64,000 nt of DNA, taken from positions 1 to 64,000 of the forward strand of contig VHBC01000001.1 in assembly GCA_016872115.1 (NCBI GenBank), in the 5' to 3' direction. Each line of letters starts with the position of its first letter. Positions within the stretch are counted from its first letter, which is position 1. The DNA is from Sphingomonadales bacterium. Its GTDB lineage: Bacteria > Bacteroidota > Bacteroidia > Flavobacteriales_D > Crocinitomicaceae. Under the pieces are notes generated by a model, which saw only the letters and a list, made by a program, of their open reading frames with translations, was not told the DNA's origin and ran no database searches. Positions 31,420 through 40,908 of the stretch are shown here, piece by piece. A program made the position numbers and the translations under genes.

Positions 31420-33102
31420 ATGTCAGACGATAAAAAAATCATTTTTTCAATGGTGGGGGTTTCCAAAACAACTCCCCAAGGCAAGCAAATTATTAAAAAT
31501 ATTTACCTGTCCTTTTTCTATGGCGCCAAAATTGGCATCATCGGTCTTAATGGCTCGGGTAAATCCACCGTCATGAAAATCATTGCGGGCCTCGACAAAG
31601 CCTTTCAAGGAGAAGTGGTTTTCTCTCAAGGTTACTCTGTGGGTTATCTTTCGCAAGAGCCGGAGCTCGACACCAACAAAACCGTCCGTGAAATCGTTTT
31701 GGAAGGCGCTCAGGAAATTGTAGATGTGTTGGCTGAATACGAAGAAATCAACAACGCCTTTATGGATGAAGACGTCATGTCTGACCCTGATAAAATGGAT
31801 AAACTCATTGCCCGTCAAGGCGAGGTTCAAGACAAGATCGATGCTTTGGATGCTTGGGAACTCGATACTAAAATTGAGCGCGCAATGGATGCACTGCGTT
31901 GCCCTCCCGATGACCAGCTCATTGGTACACTCTCAGGAGGTGAGCGCAGACGTGTGGCGCTTTGTCGTTTGCTTTTGCAAAACCCTGACGTATTGTTGCT
32001 AGACGAGCCTACCAACCACCTTGATGCTGAATCTATCGATTGGTTAGAACAACATTTACAACAGTATAAAGGAACCGTAATCGCCGTTACCCACGACCGC
32101 TATTTCCTCGACAATGTAGCTGGCTGGATCCTCGAGCTCGACCGTGGTGAAGGTATTCCTTGGAAAGGGAATTACACCTCATGGCTAGAGCAAAAAGGCA
32201 AGCGCTTACAAGAAGAAGAAAAAACGGAGTCAAAACGTCAAAAAATGTTGGCTCGCGAACTCGAGTGGGTGCGCATGAACCCAAAAGCGCGTCAAGCCAA
32301 AAGCAAAGCCCGTTTGCAGAACTATGACAAAATGCTTTCAGAAGATGCCCGTGAGAAAGAAGCAAAACTCGAGATACCAATTCCTAATGGGCCTCGTTTG
32401 GGCAGCAACGTGATCGACGCCATTCATGTTGCCAAGGCTTTCGGAGACAAGCTCTTGTATGATGACCTGAACTTCAAGTTGCCTCCGGCGGGAATTGTTG
32501 GGATCATAGGGCCCAACGGTGCGGGAAAAACCACTATTTTCAAGATGATCATGTCTGAATTGGCGCCAGAAAAAGGTGAATTCACTGTCGGTGAAACCGT
32601 CAAAATTGGCTATGTAGATCAAACGCATAAAGATATTCATCCGGATAAGACCGTTTTTGATGTTGTTTCCAATGGACTAGAATACGTTGAGGTAGGCAAT
32701 CAAAAAATCAATTCCAGGGCTTATTTGTCAAAGTTTAATTTCAATGGTTCGGATCAAAATAAAAAAGTAGGCATTTTGTCCGGCGGAGAGCGCAACCGCT
32801 TGCATTTGGCCATGACGCTTAAAACGGAAGCAAATGTGCTTTTATTAGATGAACCAACCAATGATATCGATGTCAATACGCTCCGCGCATTGGAAGAAGG
32901 CATCGAAAACTTTGCGGGTTGCGCCGTTGTGATTTCTCACGACCGCTGGTTCTTGGACCGTATTTGCACACATATTTTAGCTTTTGAAGGTGATTCTCAG
33001 GTTTATTGGTTCGAGGGGTCATACTCTGAATATGAAGAAAACCGCCGCAAACGCCTTGGCGATGCCGGTCCAAAACGCATACGATACAGAAGCCTGAGTT
33101 AA
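31420..33102 (+). CDS. ettA: Energy-dependent translational throttle protein EttA (ABC-F)
   Basis: 560 aa with two ABC domains (GLNGSGKSTVMK, GPNGAGKTTIFK), LSGGERRRVALCRLL, C-terminal GSYSEYEENRRKRLG. Confidence 0.95.
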   Translation: MSDDKKIIFSMVGVSKTTPQGKQIIKNIYLSFFYGAKIGIIGLNGSGKSTVMKIIAGLDKAFQGEVVFSQGYSVGYLSQEPELDTNKTVREIVLEGAQEIVDVLAEYEEINNAFMDEDVMSDPDKMDKLIARQGEVQDKIDALDAWELDTKIERAMDALRCPPDDQLIGTLSGGERRRVALCRLLLQNPDVLLLDEPTNHLDAESIDWLEQHLQQYKGTVIAVTHDRYFLDNVAGWILELDRGEGIPWKGNYTSWLEQKGKRLQEEEKTESKRQKMLARELEWVRMNPKARQAKSKARLQNYDKMLSEDAREKEAKLEIPIPNGPRLGSNVIDAIHVAKAFGDKLLYDDLNFKLPPAGIVGIIGPNGAGKTTIFKMIMSELAPEKGEFTVGETVKIGYVDQTHKDIHPDKTVFDVVSNGLEYVEVGNQKINSRAYLSKFNFNGSDQNKKVGILSGGERNRLHLAMTLKTEANVLLLDEPTNDIDVNTLRALEEGIENFAGCAVVISHDRWFLDRICTHILAFEGDSQVYWFEGSYSEYEENRRKRLGDAGPKRIRYRSLS

Positions 33103-34103
33103 TGACAACTGCGCTGTTTCCAGCGTTTGTTTACACTTTGAGCCGTATCCAACTCTTGGGCTTCTTTTTGAGATTGGTTCAGGACCAAATCTTTTAGTTC
33201 TGGCTGCCCTGCATCTATCCAGGCAGTATACCAAATGCTGCTTACCATCCAAATTGCCGAGCGCATGCGGCGTTCAACCATTCCGTTTAGAGCATTATGA
33301 TACGCCGCGCAAAATTTCCGAGAATATACTTTAGTCATGGTGCTACCGCGCTGCTCATAGCTATATTTCTCTTGTGGTTTGAGTTGTTTGCTGATTTCTT
33401 TTTCAAATCTAAGTACCGAGTCTAGTGCTGCGTGAGAGCTGCGCACGGCTGCCCAAATAGCTTTTTGAACGGACTCAATGTATTGGGCGGGGCCTATCCA
33501 GTAATTGAAGTCAGCAGACTGTAATTCGACGAGTCTACTTTCCCAGAGCCCATGAATGCCGTGCTGATTGGTGAGTTGACCATTGTAGTTCTCTGTGGTG
33601 TGCAGCGGCACATGCGCATCTGCAATGTAGTGACCGATTTCGGCCGCATATTTGAGAATTAGCGCTAAATTTTTTTCTTCAAAGGCTTTTTGAAGGCGGT
33701 ACTTCATCTGTATAACATGCCAAGGTACAATTCCGTAAGCTTGAAGGGTGTCTTCGGAGTGGCAGTCAACGGCTTCTTGCCAGCGCTGTGGCAAGTTCCA
33801 AAATGGATCTTGGCCATTTTGGTAATAATGATCGAGGTCGATGTAATGCCGGGCTGCTTCAGCCTCAATGGCATAACGCCGTTGATCAGGTGCAACTGCT
33901 TGACTTACTAAATAGGGAAGGTGTTGAATGAATTTAGCCTGAAGTTGTGGCGGAAGCAAATAAACGGCGTATTCATTGATGCGTTGGTGCCCAGAAAAGC
34001 CCCAAGAACCAGTGCTTTTGGATTGCGTTTGAATAAAAAGACTGCCAACGAAAATCAGCAGCGCCAAAAGGGCAAGTGTTTTATAATTTGACGAGTTTTC
34101 CAT
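33099..34103 (-). CDS. Zinc-dependent phospholipase C / S1-P1 nuclease-like protein
   Basis: WGFSGHQRINEYAVYLLP, ARHYIDLDHY, EIGHYIADAHVPLHTTENYNGQLTNQHGIHGLWESRLVEL. Confidence 0.8.
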   Translation of the reverse strand: MENSSNYKTLALLALLIFVGSLFIQTQSKSTGSWGFSGHQRINEYAVYLLPPQLQAKFIQHLPYLVSQAVAPDQRRYAIEAEAARHYIDLDHYYQNGQDPFWNLPQRWQEAVDCHSEDTLQAYGIVPWHVIQMKYRLQKAFEEKNLALILKYAAEIGHYIADAHVPLHTTENYNGQLTNQHGIHGLWESRLVELQSADFNYWIGPAQYIESVQKAIWAAVRSSHAALDSVLRFEKEISKQLKPQEKYSYEQRGSTMTKVYSRKFCAAYHNALNGMVERRMRSAIWMVSSIWYTAWIDAGQPELKDLVLNQSQKEAQELDTAQSVNKRWKQRSCH

Positions 34104-34800
34104 CTTTAAGTATTGGAATGACCTCCGTTTGGTTTGGAGTCAGACAATACTTGATGTCTTCGTTGAGATTCAGGTTTTTGAGCCTGCGGCGATGTGAACT
34201 CGACTTGAGGTAACCAAGGTAATTGTCCTTGGCTGAAAGGTATAAATACTTGGCCGCAATTGAGGAGTCTTCGTCTGAAATATAATTACCTGTTCCGATT
34301 AAATACTGACAAATTGCTCCTGCACAGATGGTGTCTTCTAAATTGAATTTATCTTGCCAACCCGAACAAAGGCATAAAACATTTTTATCTTGTTTTTCGA
34401 GCCATTTGCAGATCGCATCTAGGTTTAGGAAAGCCCCAACCACTACGATTTCGGCATCTTTGGCTACATCTAAAGATTTGGTTCCATTCGTGGTAGTGAG
34501 TACGACATCTTGCCCTTTGAAATCTTCGCGCATGTAGGAGAAAGGAGAATTGCCGAAATCAAATCCTTCAACAATTTGCCCTTTGCGTTCTGCACCGGCT
34601 AAAAATCCTTTTTGTTTGTATGCCCAAGCTTCTTCTACGGTAGGAACAGGAATAATGGAGTTGATACCGTTGTCAAATGCAGCACAAATAGCCGATGTGG
34701 CTCGAAGTACGTCGATGACAACTACAATTTCAAATTCATCTTTGTAATACGGGTATTCTCCTGGTGTAAAACAAACTTCAACGTGTTTTCTTGTATCCAT
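34081..34800 (-). CDS. comB: 2-phosphosulfolactate phosphatase family protein
   Basis: VVVIDVLRATSAICAAFDNGI, GFDFGNSPFSY, VVLTTTNGTKSL. Start reset to MDTRKHVEV. Confidence 0.9.
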   Translation of the reverse strand: MDTRKHVEVCFTPGEYPYYKDEFEIVVVIDVLRATSAICAAFDNGINSIIPVPTVEEAWAYKQKGFLAGAERKGQIVEGFDFGNSPFSYMREDFKGQDVVLTTTNGTKSLDVAKDAEIVVVGAFLNLDAICKWLEKQDKNVLCLCSGWQDKFNLEDTICAGAICQYLIGTGNYISDEDSSIAAKYLYLSAKDNYLGYLKSSSHRRRLKNLNLNEDIKYCLTPNQTEVIPILKDGKLVKL

Positions 34801-34804
34801 GCTG

Positions 34805-34812
34805 CAAAGGTA
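34805..34812 (-). promoter_or_regulatory. Bacteroidetes -7 box (TACCTTTG) upstream of comB
   Basis: Matches TAnnTTTG, 4 nt upstream of ATG 34800. Confidence 0.45.
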
Positions 34813-34832
34813 CGATTTTTCAAAAGACCAAT

Positions 34833-34858
34833 AAAAAAGGGGGCCGAAGCCCCCTTTC
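34833..34858 (-). terminator. Intrinsic terminator with TTCG tetraloop
   Basis: Minus strand AAAGGGGGC-TTCG-GCCCCCTTTTTT downstream of the 34878-35612 gene. Confidence 0.85.
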
Positions 34859-34877
34859 AAAATAGTTGTTGAATTGC

Positions 34878-35612
34878 TTAGAATCTCCAACCAATACGTA
34901 CTGAACCATGAGCAGCACCGATGTTAGTTTCTGTTTTTGAATTCCCGGGCTGATCAATTGACATTACAGCTCCTGTTGGGTCAGTAATTTCAGTTTGTTT
35001 ATTGCCGTATTGCGTATTTTGACTTGTAAGATTAAGCTCTAGTCCTAAATAGATGTTGTCGGCAACATAATAGTCAAAACCAGCTCCTAAGCCCCACATG
35101 TTTGTGGTGTAACTTCCATTTGCACTAACAATGAAACCTTCAGTATAGACCAATTCGGATGCTGGATTTCCGGGTATCTCATAAAAAACATTAGTCCAAT
35201 TTTGCGCTTCTTTGCCATTGCCAAAGCCAAACATTGCCGAAAAATAAGGGGACATGCGATCCGTTCCTGGCAAATGGTATTCTGCGCCTAATTTAAAGTC
35301 AATGGCACTGCGATTGACCTCAATTGTTCCGCTTTTATCTTTGGTTTGATTGAAATAATATGTTGTTTCTTTACTCGGTAAACCTACAACGGAAGAACCA
35401 TCTCCGGCAAAACCAAATTGAATTCGCGCAGTAAATTTGTCATTTATAAAATAGCGCAAGCGAAGTGATGGCGCTAAAAATGACATGCCATCCGAGCTAT
35501 TTAGATTTGCGAGTCCTTCAAGAGAGAAGTGTGCGTCATCAGCTGCTGGTTTTTGAGCAAACAAAGCCCCAGTCAATGTTAATGCTCCTACAAAAATCAT
35601 TAATTTTTTCAT
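34878..35612 (-). CDS. Outer membrane beta-barrel protein
   Basis: Signal peptide MKKLMIFVGALTLTGALFAQ; barrel pattern, C-terminal SVRIGWRF. Confidence 0.85.
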   Translation of the reverse strand: MKKLMIFVGALTLTGALFAQKPAADDAHFSLEGLANLNSSDGMSFLAPSLRLRYFINDKFTARIQFGFAGDGSSVVGLPSKETTYYFNQTKDKSGTIEVNRSAIDFKLGAEYHLPGTDRMSPYFSAMFGFGNGKEAQNWTNVFYEIPGNPASELVYTEGFIVSANGSYTTNMWGLGAGFDYYVADNIYLGLELNLTSQNTQYGNKQTEITDPTGAVMSIDQPGNSKTETNIGAAHGSVRIGWRF

Positions 35613-35783
35613 AGTTGTTTGTTTAATTGGTTTAGCCGAATATACGCAATCGTTTGCAAAGTTGTTTCAAAAATAAGATCAACAGATTATTGTTTGTGCC
35701 TTTTGATAATGTGTTAAAAGGCAATTTTTGAACTAAGCAATTATGCTTTTAAATCAGATTTAAGGCCACTCGATTTTACATCA

Positions 35784-35840
35784 TTTTTTTTTTTTTTTTT
35801 TAATTTTTTTTTTTTTATATATAAAAAATTTTTTTTTTTT
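35784..35840 (+). repeat. Poly-T tracts (T18, T13, T12) in an intergenic region
   Basis: Homopolymers at 35784-35801, 35804-35816 and 35829-35840. Confidence 0.95.
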
Positions 35841-35897
35841 GAGATAGGCGTATTCCGAAAAGCCAAAATAGAGTAGGAACAATCTAACACTATAACT

Positions 35898-36704
35898 ATG
35901 TTTAAAAAAATTATTTATCTGGGTATATTGGCCTTTGGTTTGTGGAGTTGCAAAACTTCCGTTCAGCCAATGTATGTCAATACATCTGAATTGGCTTCCT
36001 TGAATACTGGGATGTCGAAAACAGAGGTGAAGTCCAAATTGGGTAACTTAAGTCCTTATGACATTTTAATGTATGAACAAGGCGGTTGTGAAGTTCACCA
36101 ATACAAGTATAAAACACCAGCTAAGATGACACTTCTGACCAGATTGGAAACAAAAGATGGACTATATGACGGAAATAAAAAATATGTCGATGAAGCAGAT
36201 GCCTATTTGGTTTATAAAAATGGTCAGCTTGAATCCGTGCTTACCAAAGCTGGTAAAGCCGATGTTCATGCGTTGCTTGCCGACATTAATGCCACAAAAG
36301 CAATGTGCAGTGAAGCTGGACTCAAAGGTTGTACAGATCCGAGCTCACTTACTTATAATCCAAATGCGCTTATTGACGACGGAAGTTGTGCATATTGTGA
36401 TTGTGGGTACATACCAAATCCAAATTACAACGCAAGCCGTCCAGACAGCGAATGCAATTCGAAATGTATTAAAATTCCAGGAACAGAGGCGCAGGCAGAA
36501 GAATGTACAAATTGTGATTTAATTGACAAATTGAGCAAGACAAACGCTAATGTCAATATCAACGTGAGTTTACCAGAAGGCAAAAATGGCACGAAAGAAA
36601 CTAAAGCAACTGCAGGAGAGAAAAAAACGCCAGAGGTGAAAAAGCCTGCGGCACCAAAAACAGGAGCGCCTCAGCCAGGTAAAAAACTAGTTAAAATGAA
36701 TTAA
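35898..36704 (+). CDS. Lipoprotein with SmpA/BamE-like N-terminus and Cys-rich GCTDP module
   Basis: Lipobox-like LWSC; LNTGMSKTEVKSKLG; GCTDPSSLTYNPNALIDDGSCAYCDCG. Confidence 0.75.
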   Translation: MFKKIIYLGILAFGLWSCKTSVQPMYVNTSELASLNTGMSKTEVKSKLGNLSPYDILMYEQGGCEVHQYKYKTPAKMTLLTRLETKDGLYDGNKKYVDEADAYLVYKNGQLESVLTKAGKADVHALLADINATKAMCSEAGLKGCTDPSSLTYNPNALIDDGSCAYCDCGYIPNPNYNASRPDSECNSKCIKIPGTEAQAEECTNCDLIDKLSKTNANVNINVSLPEGKNGTKETKATAGEKKTPEVKKPAAPKTGAPQPGKKLVKMN

Positions 36705-36721
36705 TAATAAATCTACTCAAG

Positions 36722-37153
36722 ATGAAAAATATAAATATTTTATTAGGCATGATGATCAGCTTATTAGCGATTTCATGTGGGCCAGCTAAAGTTTTAAACA
36801 ACTATGCTACATCTACTGAAGAAATTTTAAAATTAGAAAAAGGTATGTCAGTTAGCGACGTAAATTCTGTATTAAAATCTGAACCAAAGGATATTTATTC
36901 CACAACGGCTGGTCAGACTAAAGTATTGGTTTACAAATACCGCCACGGCTATCAAAAAGTACCAACCAGCGCGCGCAACAATGAAAATTACCTGCGCGGT
37001 GGAACTCCGGTATACAAAGATGAAGCAAGCCTTTATGCAGTATTCGATTCAAAAACAAATGAGCTCATTTATTACATCACAGACTCAGGTCGTAAAATGG
37101 GTAAAAATGAACTCAACGAAGCTTTAAAGCTTAATTTGAAATCGATTAAATAA
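36722..37153 (+). CDS. Small SmpA/BamE-like lipoprotein
   Basis: LLAISCGPAK lipobox; LEKGMSVSDVNSVLKSEPKDIY similar to the upstream lipoprotein. Confidence 0.75.
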   Translation: MKNINILLGMMISLLAISCGPAKVLNNYATSTEEILKLEKGMSVSDVNSVLKSEPKDIYSTTAGQTKVLVYKYRHGYQKVPTSARNNENYLRGGTPVYKDEASLYAVFDSKTNELIYYITDSGRKMGKNELNEALKLNLKSIK

Positions 37154-37155
37154 CC

Positions 37156-37180
37156 AAAGCCCCTCAAGGGGCTTTTTTTA
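37156..37180 (+). terminator. Intrinsic terminator
   Basis: AAGCCCC-tcaa-GGGGCTTTTTTT. Confidence 0.8.
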
Positions 37181-37191
37181 ACATTTTAATT

Positions 37192-37923
37192 ATGAAAAAA
37201 GTAATCTTTGTTTTTCTGTTTTTTGGTTTTTTAGCCAAAGCCCAGGATTTATCTTGGGGGGTTGTTTCAAATTCAGGTGTATCAAAAAACCTCACGTTAA
37301 TCAATTATGATACATATAATTCTTATTCTTGTGGAAGAGCTAATATTATCAATTTAGCTCTATACTTGAATTATAAAATTTGGGGTCCTATAAATTTAAA
37401 AACAGAACTTTTCACTCAAACCGACAATCAACCATTTGTAATGCAATATAACACCAAGGATTGGTACTATAATATAAATAATGGTGATAGTTATTATAGG
37501 CCAACTTATATTGTTTACAACATGGATATCAAAAATCGGACAATCGGGTTAGCAACAATATTAAATTTTAAATTAAGCAATTTTGATTTGTATTCAGGTA
37601 TTTCCTTTAATTTAATTAAAAGCACAAATTTAGAAGTAGATTATGGGTTAGATGTATATAGTAATCAACCTAGTTATTTAACGCCTGAATTTACCTCTGA
37701 AGAAATATTCTCTGCTAATACAGATTTAGCAAATTCTTATGCTGATTCAATATATTTAATTCCGAGTTTCCTTTCACCTGTCCAATTTCCTTATCAACAA
37801 TTAATTTCTCCTGTTTTTGGATTTCAATACCATTTGAATGCATTTAACATCGGCTACAGACGAAGTTATGGATGCCACCAACTCACAGTCGGTTACGACA
37901 TCGGACGCTACCGTTATGAATAG
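37192..37923 (+). CDS. Hypothetical secreted/outer-membrane-like protein
   Basis: 243 aa; signal peptide MKKVIFVFLFFGFLAKAQ; Tyr/Asn-rich beta-barrel-like; weakly conserved appearance. Confidence 0.65.
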   Translation: MKKVIFVFLFFGFLAKAQDLSWGVVSNSGVSKNLTLINYDTYNSYSCGRANIINLALYLNYKIWGPINLKTELFTQTDNQPFVMQYNTKDWYYNINNGDSYYRPTYIVYNMDIKNRTIGLATILNFKLSNFDLYSGISFNLIKSTNLEVDYGLDVYSNQPSYLTPEFTSEEIFSANTDLANSYADSIYLIPSFLSPVQFPYQQLISPVFGFQYHLNAFNIGYRRSYGCHQLTVGYDIGRYRYE

Positions 37924-37942
37924 GAAGTAATTAAAAAAAACG

Positions 37943-37972
37943 AAAAGGAGGATTTGTTAATCCTCCTTTTTT
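37943..37972. terminator. Bidirectional terminator overlapping the 3' end of the ABC transporter gene
   Basis: AAAAGGAGGATT-tgtt-AATCCTCCTTTTTT; the ABC gene stop codon (37957-37959) lies in it. Confidence 0.8.
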
Positions 37973-39732
37973 GTTTGTGCATCTTTCTCCTGCTCTAACT
38001 GAAATTGATACAGTTCAAAATAGGAACCTTTTTGAGTTAAAAGTTCATCATGACTGCCAGATTCAACAATTTTACCTTTATCTAATACAATGATTTGAGT
38101 GGCATTTCGGATGGAAGAAATGCGGTGAGATACGATTATTGTTGTGCGCGCTGCCGCCCCCTTTTGAAGTTCATTGAGGATAATTTCTTCGGTTTCAGTA
38201 TCTACAGCACTGAGGCAATCATCGAGAACAAGTAGCTTTGGTTTTCTCAGTAGTGCTCTGGCAATAGAGAGCCTTTGTTTTTGTCCGCCACTTAGATTGA
38301 CGCCACGCTCTCCTAAAATCGTTTGAAACCCTTCTTGAAATTCTTCGATATTATGAAGAACATGTGCTTGAAGGCAAACTTCTCGGAGTTCTTCGGTTGT
38401 AATATCTGTTTGTTCTGATCCAAACTTAAGGTTGTTTTCAATGGTATCGGAAAACAAAAAAACGTCTTGAGGTACTACGGCTAATTGATGACGATAGTTT
38501 TCCAGAGAGTAGCTTTGCAACGATTGATTGGCAATCGTAATTTGACCTTCATTGACATCAAAATGCCGTGATATTAGACTGCAAATAGTCGACTTTCCGC
38601 TTCCTGTTGCGCCAATGATGGCTAAGGTTTCACCATTGCGAACCGTGAAAGATATTTGCTCAAGGACAGGTTGGTTGCTGTTTGGGTATTGAAAACTTAC
38701 ATTTTGAAAGGAGATACCTTTTTCAAGTGGGCAGGGCTGGGTAGAAATATCTTGAATGTCCGGTTTACGGGTTAAGAATTCATTGATGCGCTGCTGAGAA
38801 GCCGCTGCTCGTTGGATAATCGATGAAATCCAGCCCAAGCTTGCAAAGGGCCAAGTGAGGTTAGTGATGTACATAATAAACGCGACGATATCACCAACTT
38901 TCATTTTTTTCTCAAAGGTGAGTAAGCCGCCATAATAAATGGCAATCATGGAGCTCAGGCCAATTAGAAAGATAATTGTCGGGCTAAAAAAAGCATTGAC
39001 AAGCACCAAACGCATACTTTGCTTTTTGTAGCGCTCAGCGGAGGCACTTACTTTTTGGGTAATTTCGTTTTCGCGTTGGTAAGCTTTAATGATACGGATA
39101 CCGGCAAAGGATTCTTGGGCAAGTGTACTTAAAAAGGACTGTTCTTTTTGAACTTCAAGACTCATTCTATTCATTGTGGAGGAAACCTTGTAAATAAGAA
39201 TGGACATAATGGGTAAGGGCAGTAGCACATAAAGTGTAAGACTAGGTGAAATACTAATCATTTTACCTACAATGAGCATAAAGCTGACCACCAAGTTAAT
39301 GGTGTACATCATGCCTGGCCCAGCATACATCCGCACAAGTCCAACATCCTCTGAAATACGGTTCATAAGGTCGCCGGTGGCGTTTTGTTTGTAAAAGCGT
39401 TGATCTAGTGCTTGGTATTGATCGTAAATTTCTTTCTTGAGATCAAACTCGATGTAGCGAGACATCACGATGATGGTTTGACGCATCAAGAATAAGAAAA
39501 ATCCTTTGAGCAGTGAAAGCCCCATGTAGATGCCGCCAAGTTCTAGAGCCAACCAAAGTACGTTCTCTGAGGTAGGGTTGTTAATTTGATATTGAAATTG
39601 ATTGATGGAAGCACTAAAATAGGCAGGCATTTGAACGCCAAAATAATTACTGATTACAGTAAAAAGAATGCCGAGTAGAAAACGCCATTTGTACTTCAGA
39701 AAGTATTTATTGATGTATCGGAGGGACTTCAT
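37957..39732 (-). CDS. ABC transporter ATP-binding protein/permease (exporter type)
   Basis: 591 aa; TM domain plus AIIGATGSGKSTICSLI, LGERGVNLSGGQKQRLSIARALLRKPKLLVLDDCLSAVDTETE. Confidence 0.94.
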   Translation of the reverse strand: MKSLRYINKYFLKYKWRFLLGILFTVISNYFGVQMPAYFSASINQFQYQINNPTSENVLWLALELGGIYMGLSLLKGFFLFLMRQTIIVMSRYIEFDLKKEIYDQYQALDQRFYKQNATGDLMNRISEDVGLVRMYAGPGMMYTINLVVSFMLIVGKMISISPSLTLYVLLPLPIMSILIYKVSSTMNRMSLEVQKEQSFLSTLAQESFAGIRIIKAYQRENEITQKVSASAERYKKQSMRLVLVNAFFSPTIIFLIGLSSMIAIYYGGLLTFEKKMKVGDIVAFIMYITNLTWPFASLGWISSIIQRAAASQQRINEFLTRKPDIQDISTQPCPLEKGISFQNVSFQYPNSNQPVLEQISFTVRNGETLAIIGATGSGKSTICSLISRHFDVNEGQITIANQSLQSYSLENYRHQLAVVPQDVFLFSDTIENNLKFGSEQTDITTEELREVCLQAHVLHNIEEFQEGFQTILGERGVNLSGGQKQRLSIARALLRKPKLLVLDDCLSAVDTETEEIILNELQKGAAARTTIIVSHRISSIRNATQIIVLDKGKIVESGSHDELLTQKGSYFELYQFQLEQEKDAQTKKED

Positions 39733-39742
39733 GGTTTTTTTC

Positions 39743-39750
39743 TACTTTTG
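39743..39750 (+). promoter_or_regulatory. Possible -7 box (TACTTTTG) for the downstream dehydrogenase gene
   Basis: Matches TAnnTTTG, 65 nt before ATG 39816; no clear -33 TTG at ideal spacing. Confidence 0.3.
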
Positions 39751-39815
39751 CCAAGTTATTTGAGAGCGTAAAGTTACGTCAAATAAGAATTAGTGAACGA
39801 ACTCATTTCAAAAAC

Positions 39816-40907
39816 ATGTCAGACCTGACTATTTCTCCGATTGTCGATTCTTCCCTGAATCCCATCCTTTCACCCATGCACGCCATGGGGCATGAACACA
39901 TCCTTTTTTGTAACGATAGCGCAACCGGATTAAAAGCAATTATTGCCGTTCACAACACCGTTCTTGGGCCTGCGCTCGGTGGAACCAGAATGTGGATGTA
40001 TCAAAACGAACAAGAAGCACTTACAGATGTCATGCGTTTGTCCAGAGGGATGACTTATAAAAATGCCATTTCCCAACTAAATCTTGGTGGAGGTAAGGCC
40101 GTCATCATCGGCGATTCAAAAAGCATGAAATCAGAAGCGTTATTTCGTCGTTTTGGACAATTTGTAAATACCTTAGCAGGATCTTATATTACCGCTGAGG
40201 ACGTGGGTATTTCTCCGGAAGATATGGTGCACGTGAGCAAAGAAACAAAACATGTGGTTGGTTTGCCAGGCAAAAGTGGAGACCCTTCTCCAGTAACCGC
40301 TTTTGGTGTGTATATGGGCATGAAGGCAGCAGCCAAACATCAATATGGTTCAGATTCTTTGGCAGGCAAGAAAGTTGCCGTTCAAGGAATTGGTCATGTT
40401 GGCGCTTACTTAGTTGAGCATCTTGTTGCCGAAGGCGCGCAGGTGACTATTACCGACATTAACGAGGCGGCTTTGCAAGCGCTTAGCGCAAAGCATGGTG
40501 TAGCTGTGGTTGGTGTGAACGAAATCTATGACGTAGACATGGATATCTACGCTCCTTGTGCATTAGGTGCAACTGTCAACGACGACACGCTGACACGTTT
40601 AAAATGTGGTATCATTGCCGGTGCTGCCAATAATCAATTAAAAGACGAATTCAAGCACGGACAAATCCTAATGGATCGCGGCATCATTTATGCACCTGAT
40701 TTTGCACTAAACGCCGGCGGTGTAATCAATTGTTTCTCTGAAGTAGAAGGCTTGTCTTTGGAGTGGGCCAAACAAAAAGCTGCAGAAATCTATACTACCA
40801 TTGACAGCATTTTAACGCGTTCTAAACAAGAAGGTGTGCCTAGTTTTAAAATTGCGAACCTCATGGCCGAAGAACGCATTCAATCTAAAGGAAGCCTCAA
40901 TAAATAA
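39816..40907 (+). CDS. Leucine dehydrogenase-like Glu/Leu/Phe/Val dehydrogenase
   Basis: GPALGGTRMWMY, MTYKNAISQLNLGGGKAVIIGD, VAVQGIGHVGAYLVEHL, GAANNQLKDE. Confidence 0.92.
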   Translation: MSDLTISPIVDSSLNPILSPMHAMGHEHILFCNDSATGLKAIIAVHNTVLGPALGGTRMWMYQNEQEALTDVMRLSRGMTYKNAISQLNLGGGKAVIIGDSKSMKSEALFRRFGQFVNTLAGSYITAEDVGISPEDMVHVSKETKHVVGLPGKSGDPSPVTAFGVYMGMKAAAKHQYGSDSLAGKKVAVQGIGHVGAYLVEHLVAEGAQVTITDINEAALQALSAKHGVAVVGVNEIYDVDMDIYAPCALGATVNDDTLTRLKCGIIAGAANNQLKDEFKHGQILMDRGIIYAPDFALNAGGVINCFSEVEGLSLEWAKQKAAEIYTTIDSILTRSKQEGVPSFKIANLMAEERIQSKGSLNK

Positions 40908-40908
40908 T

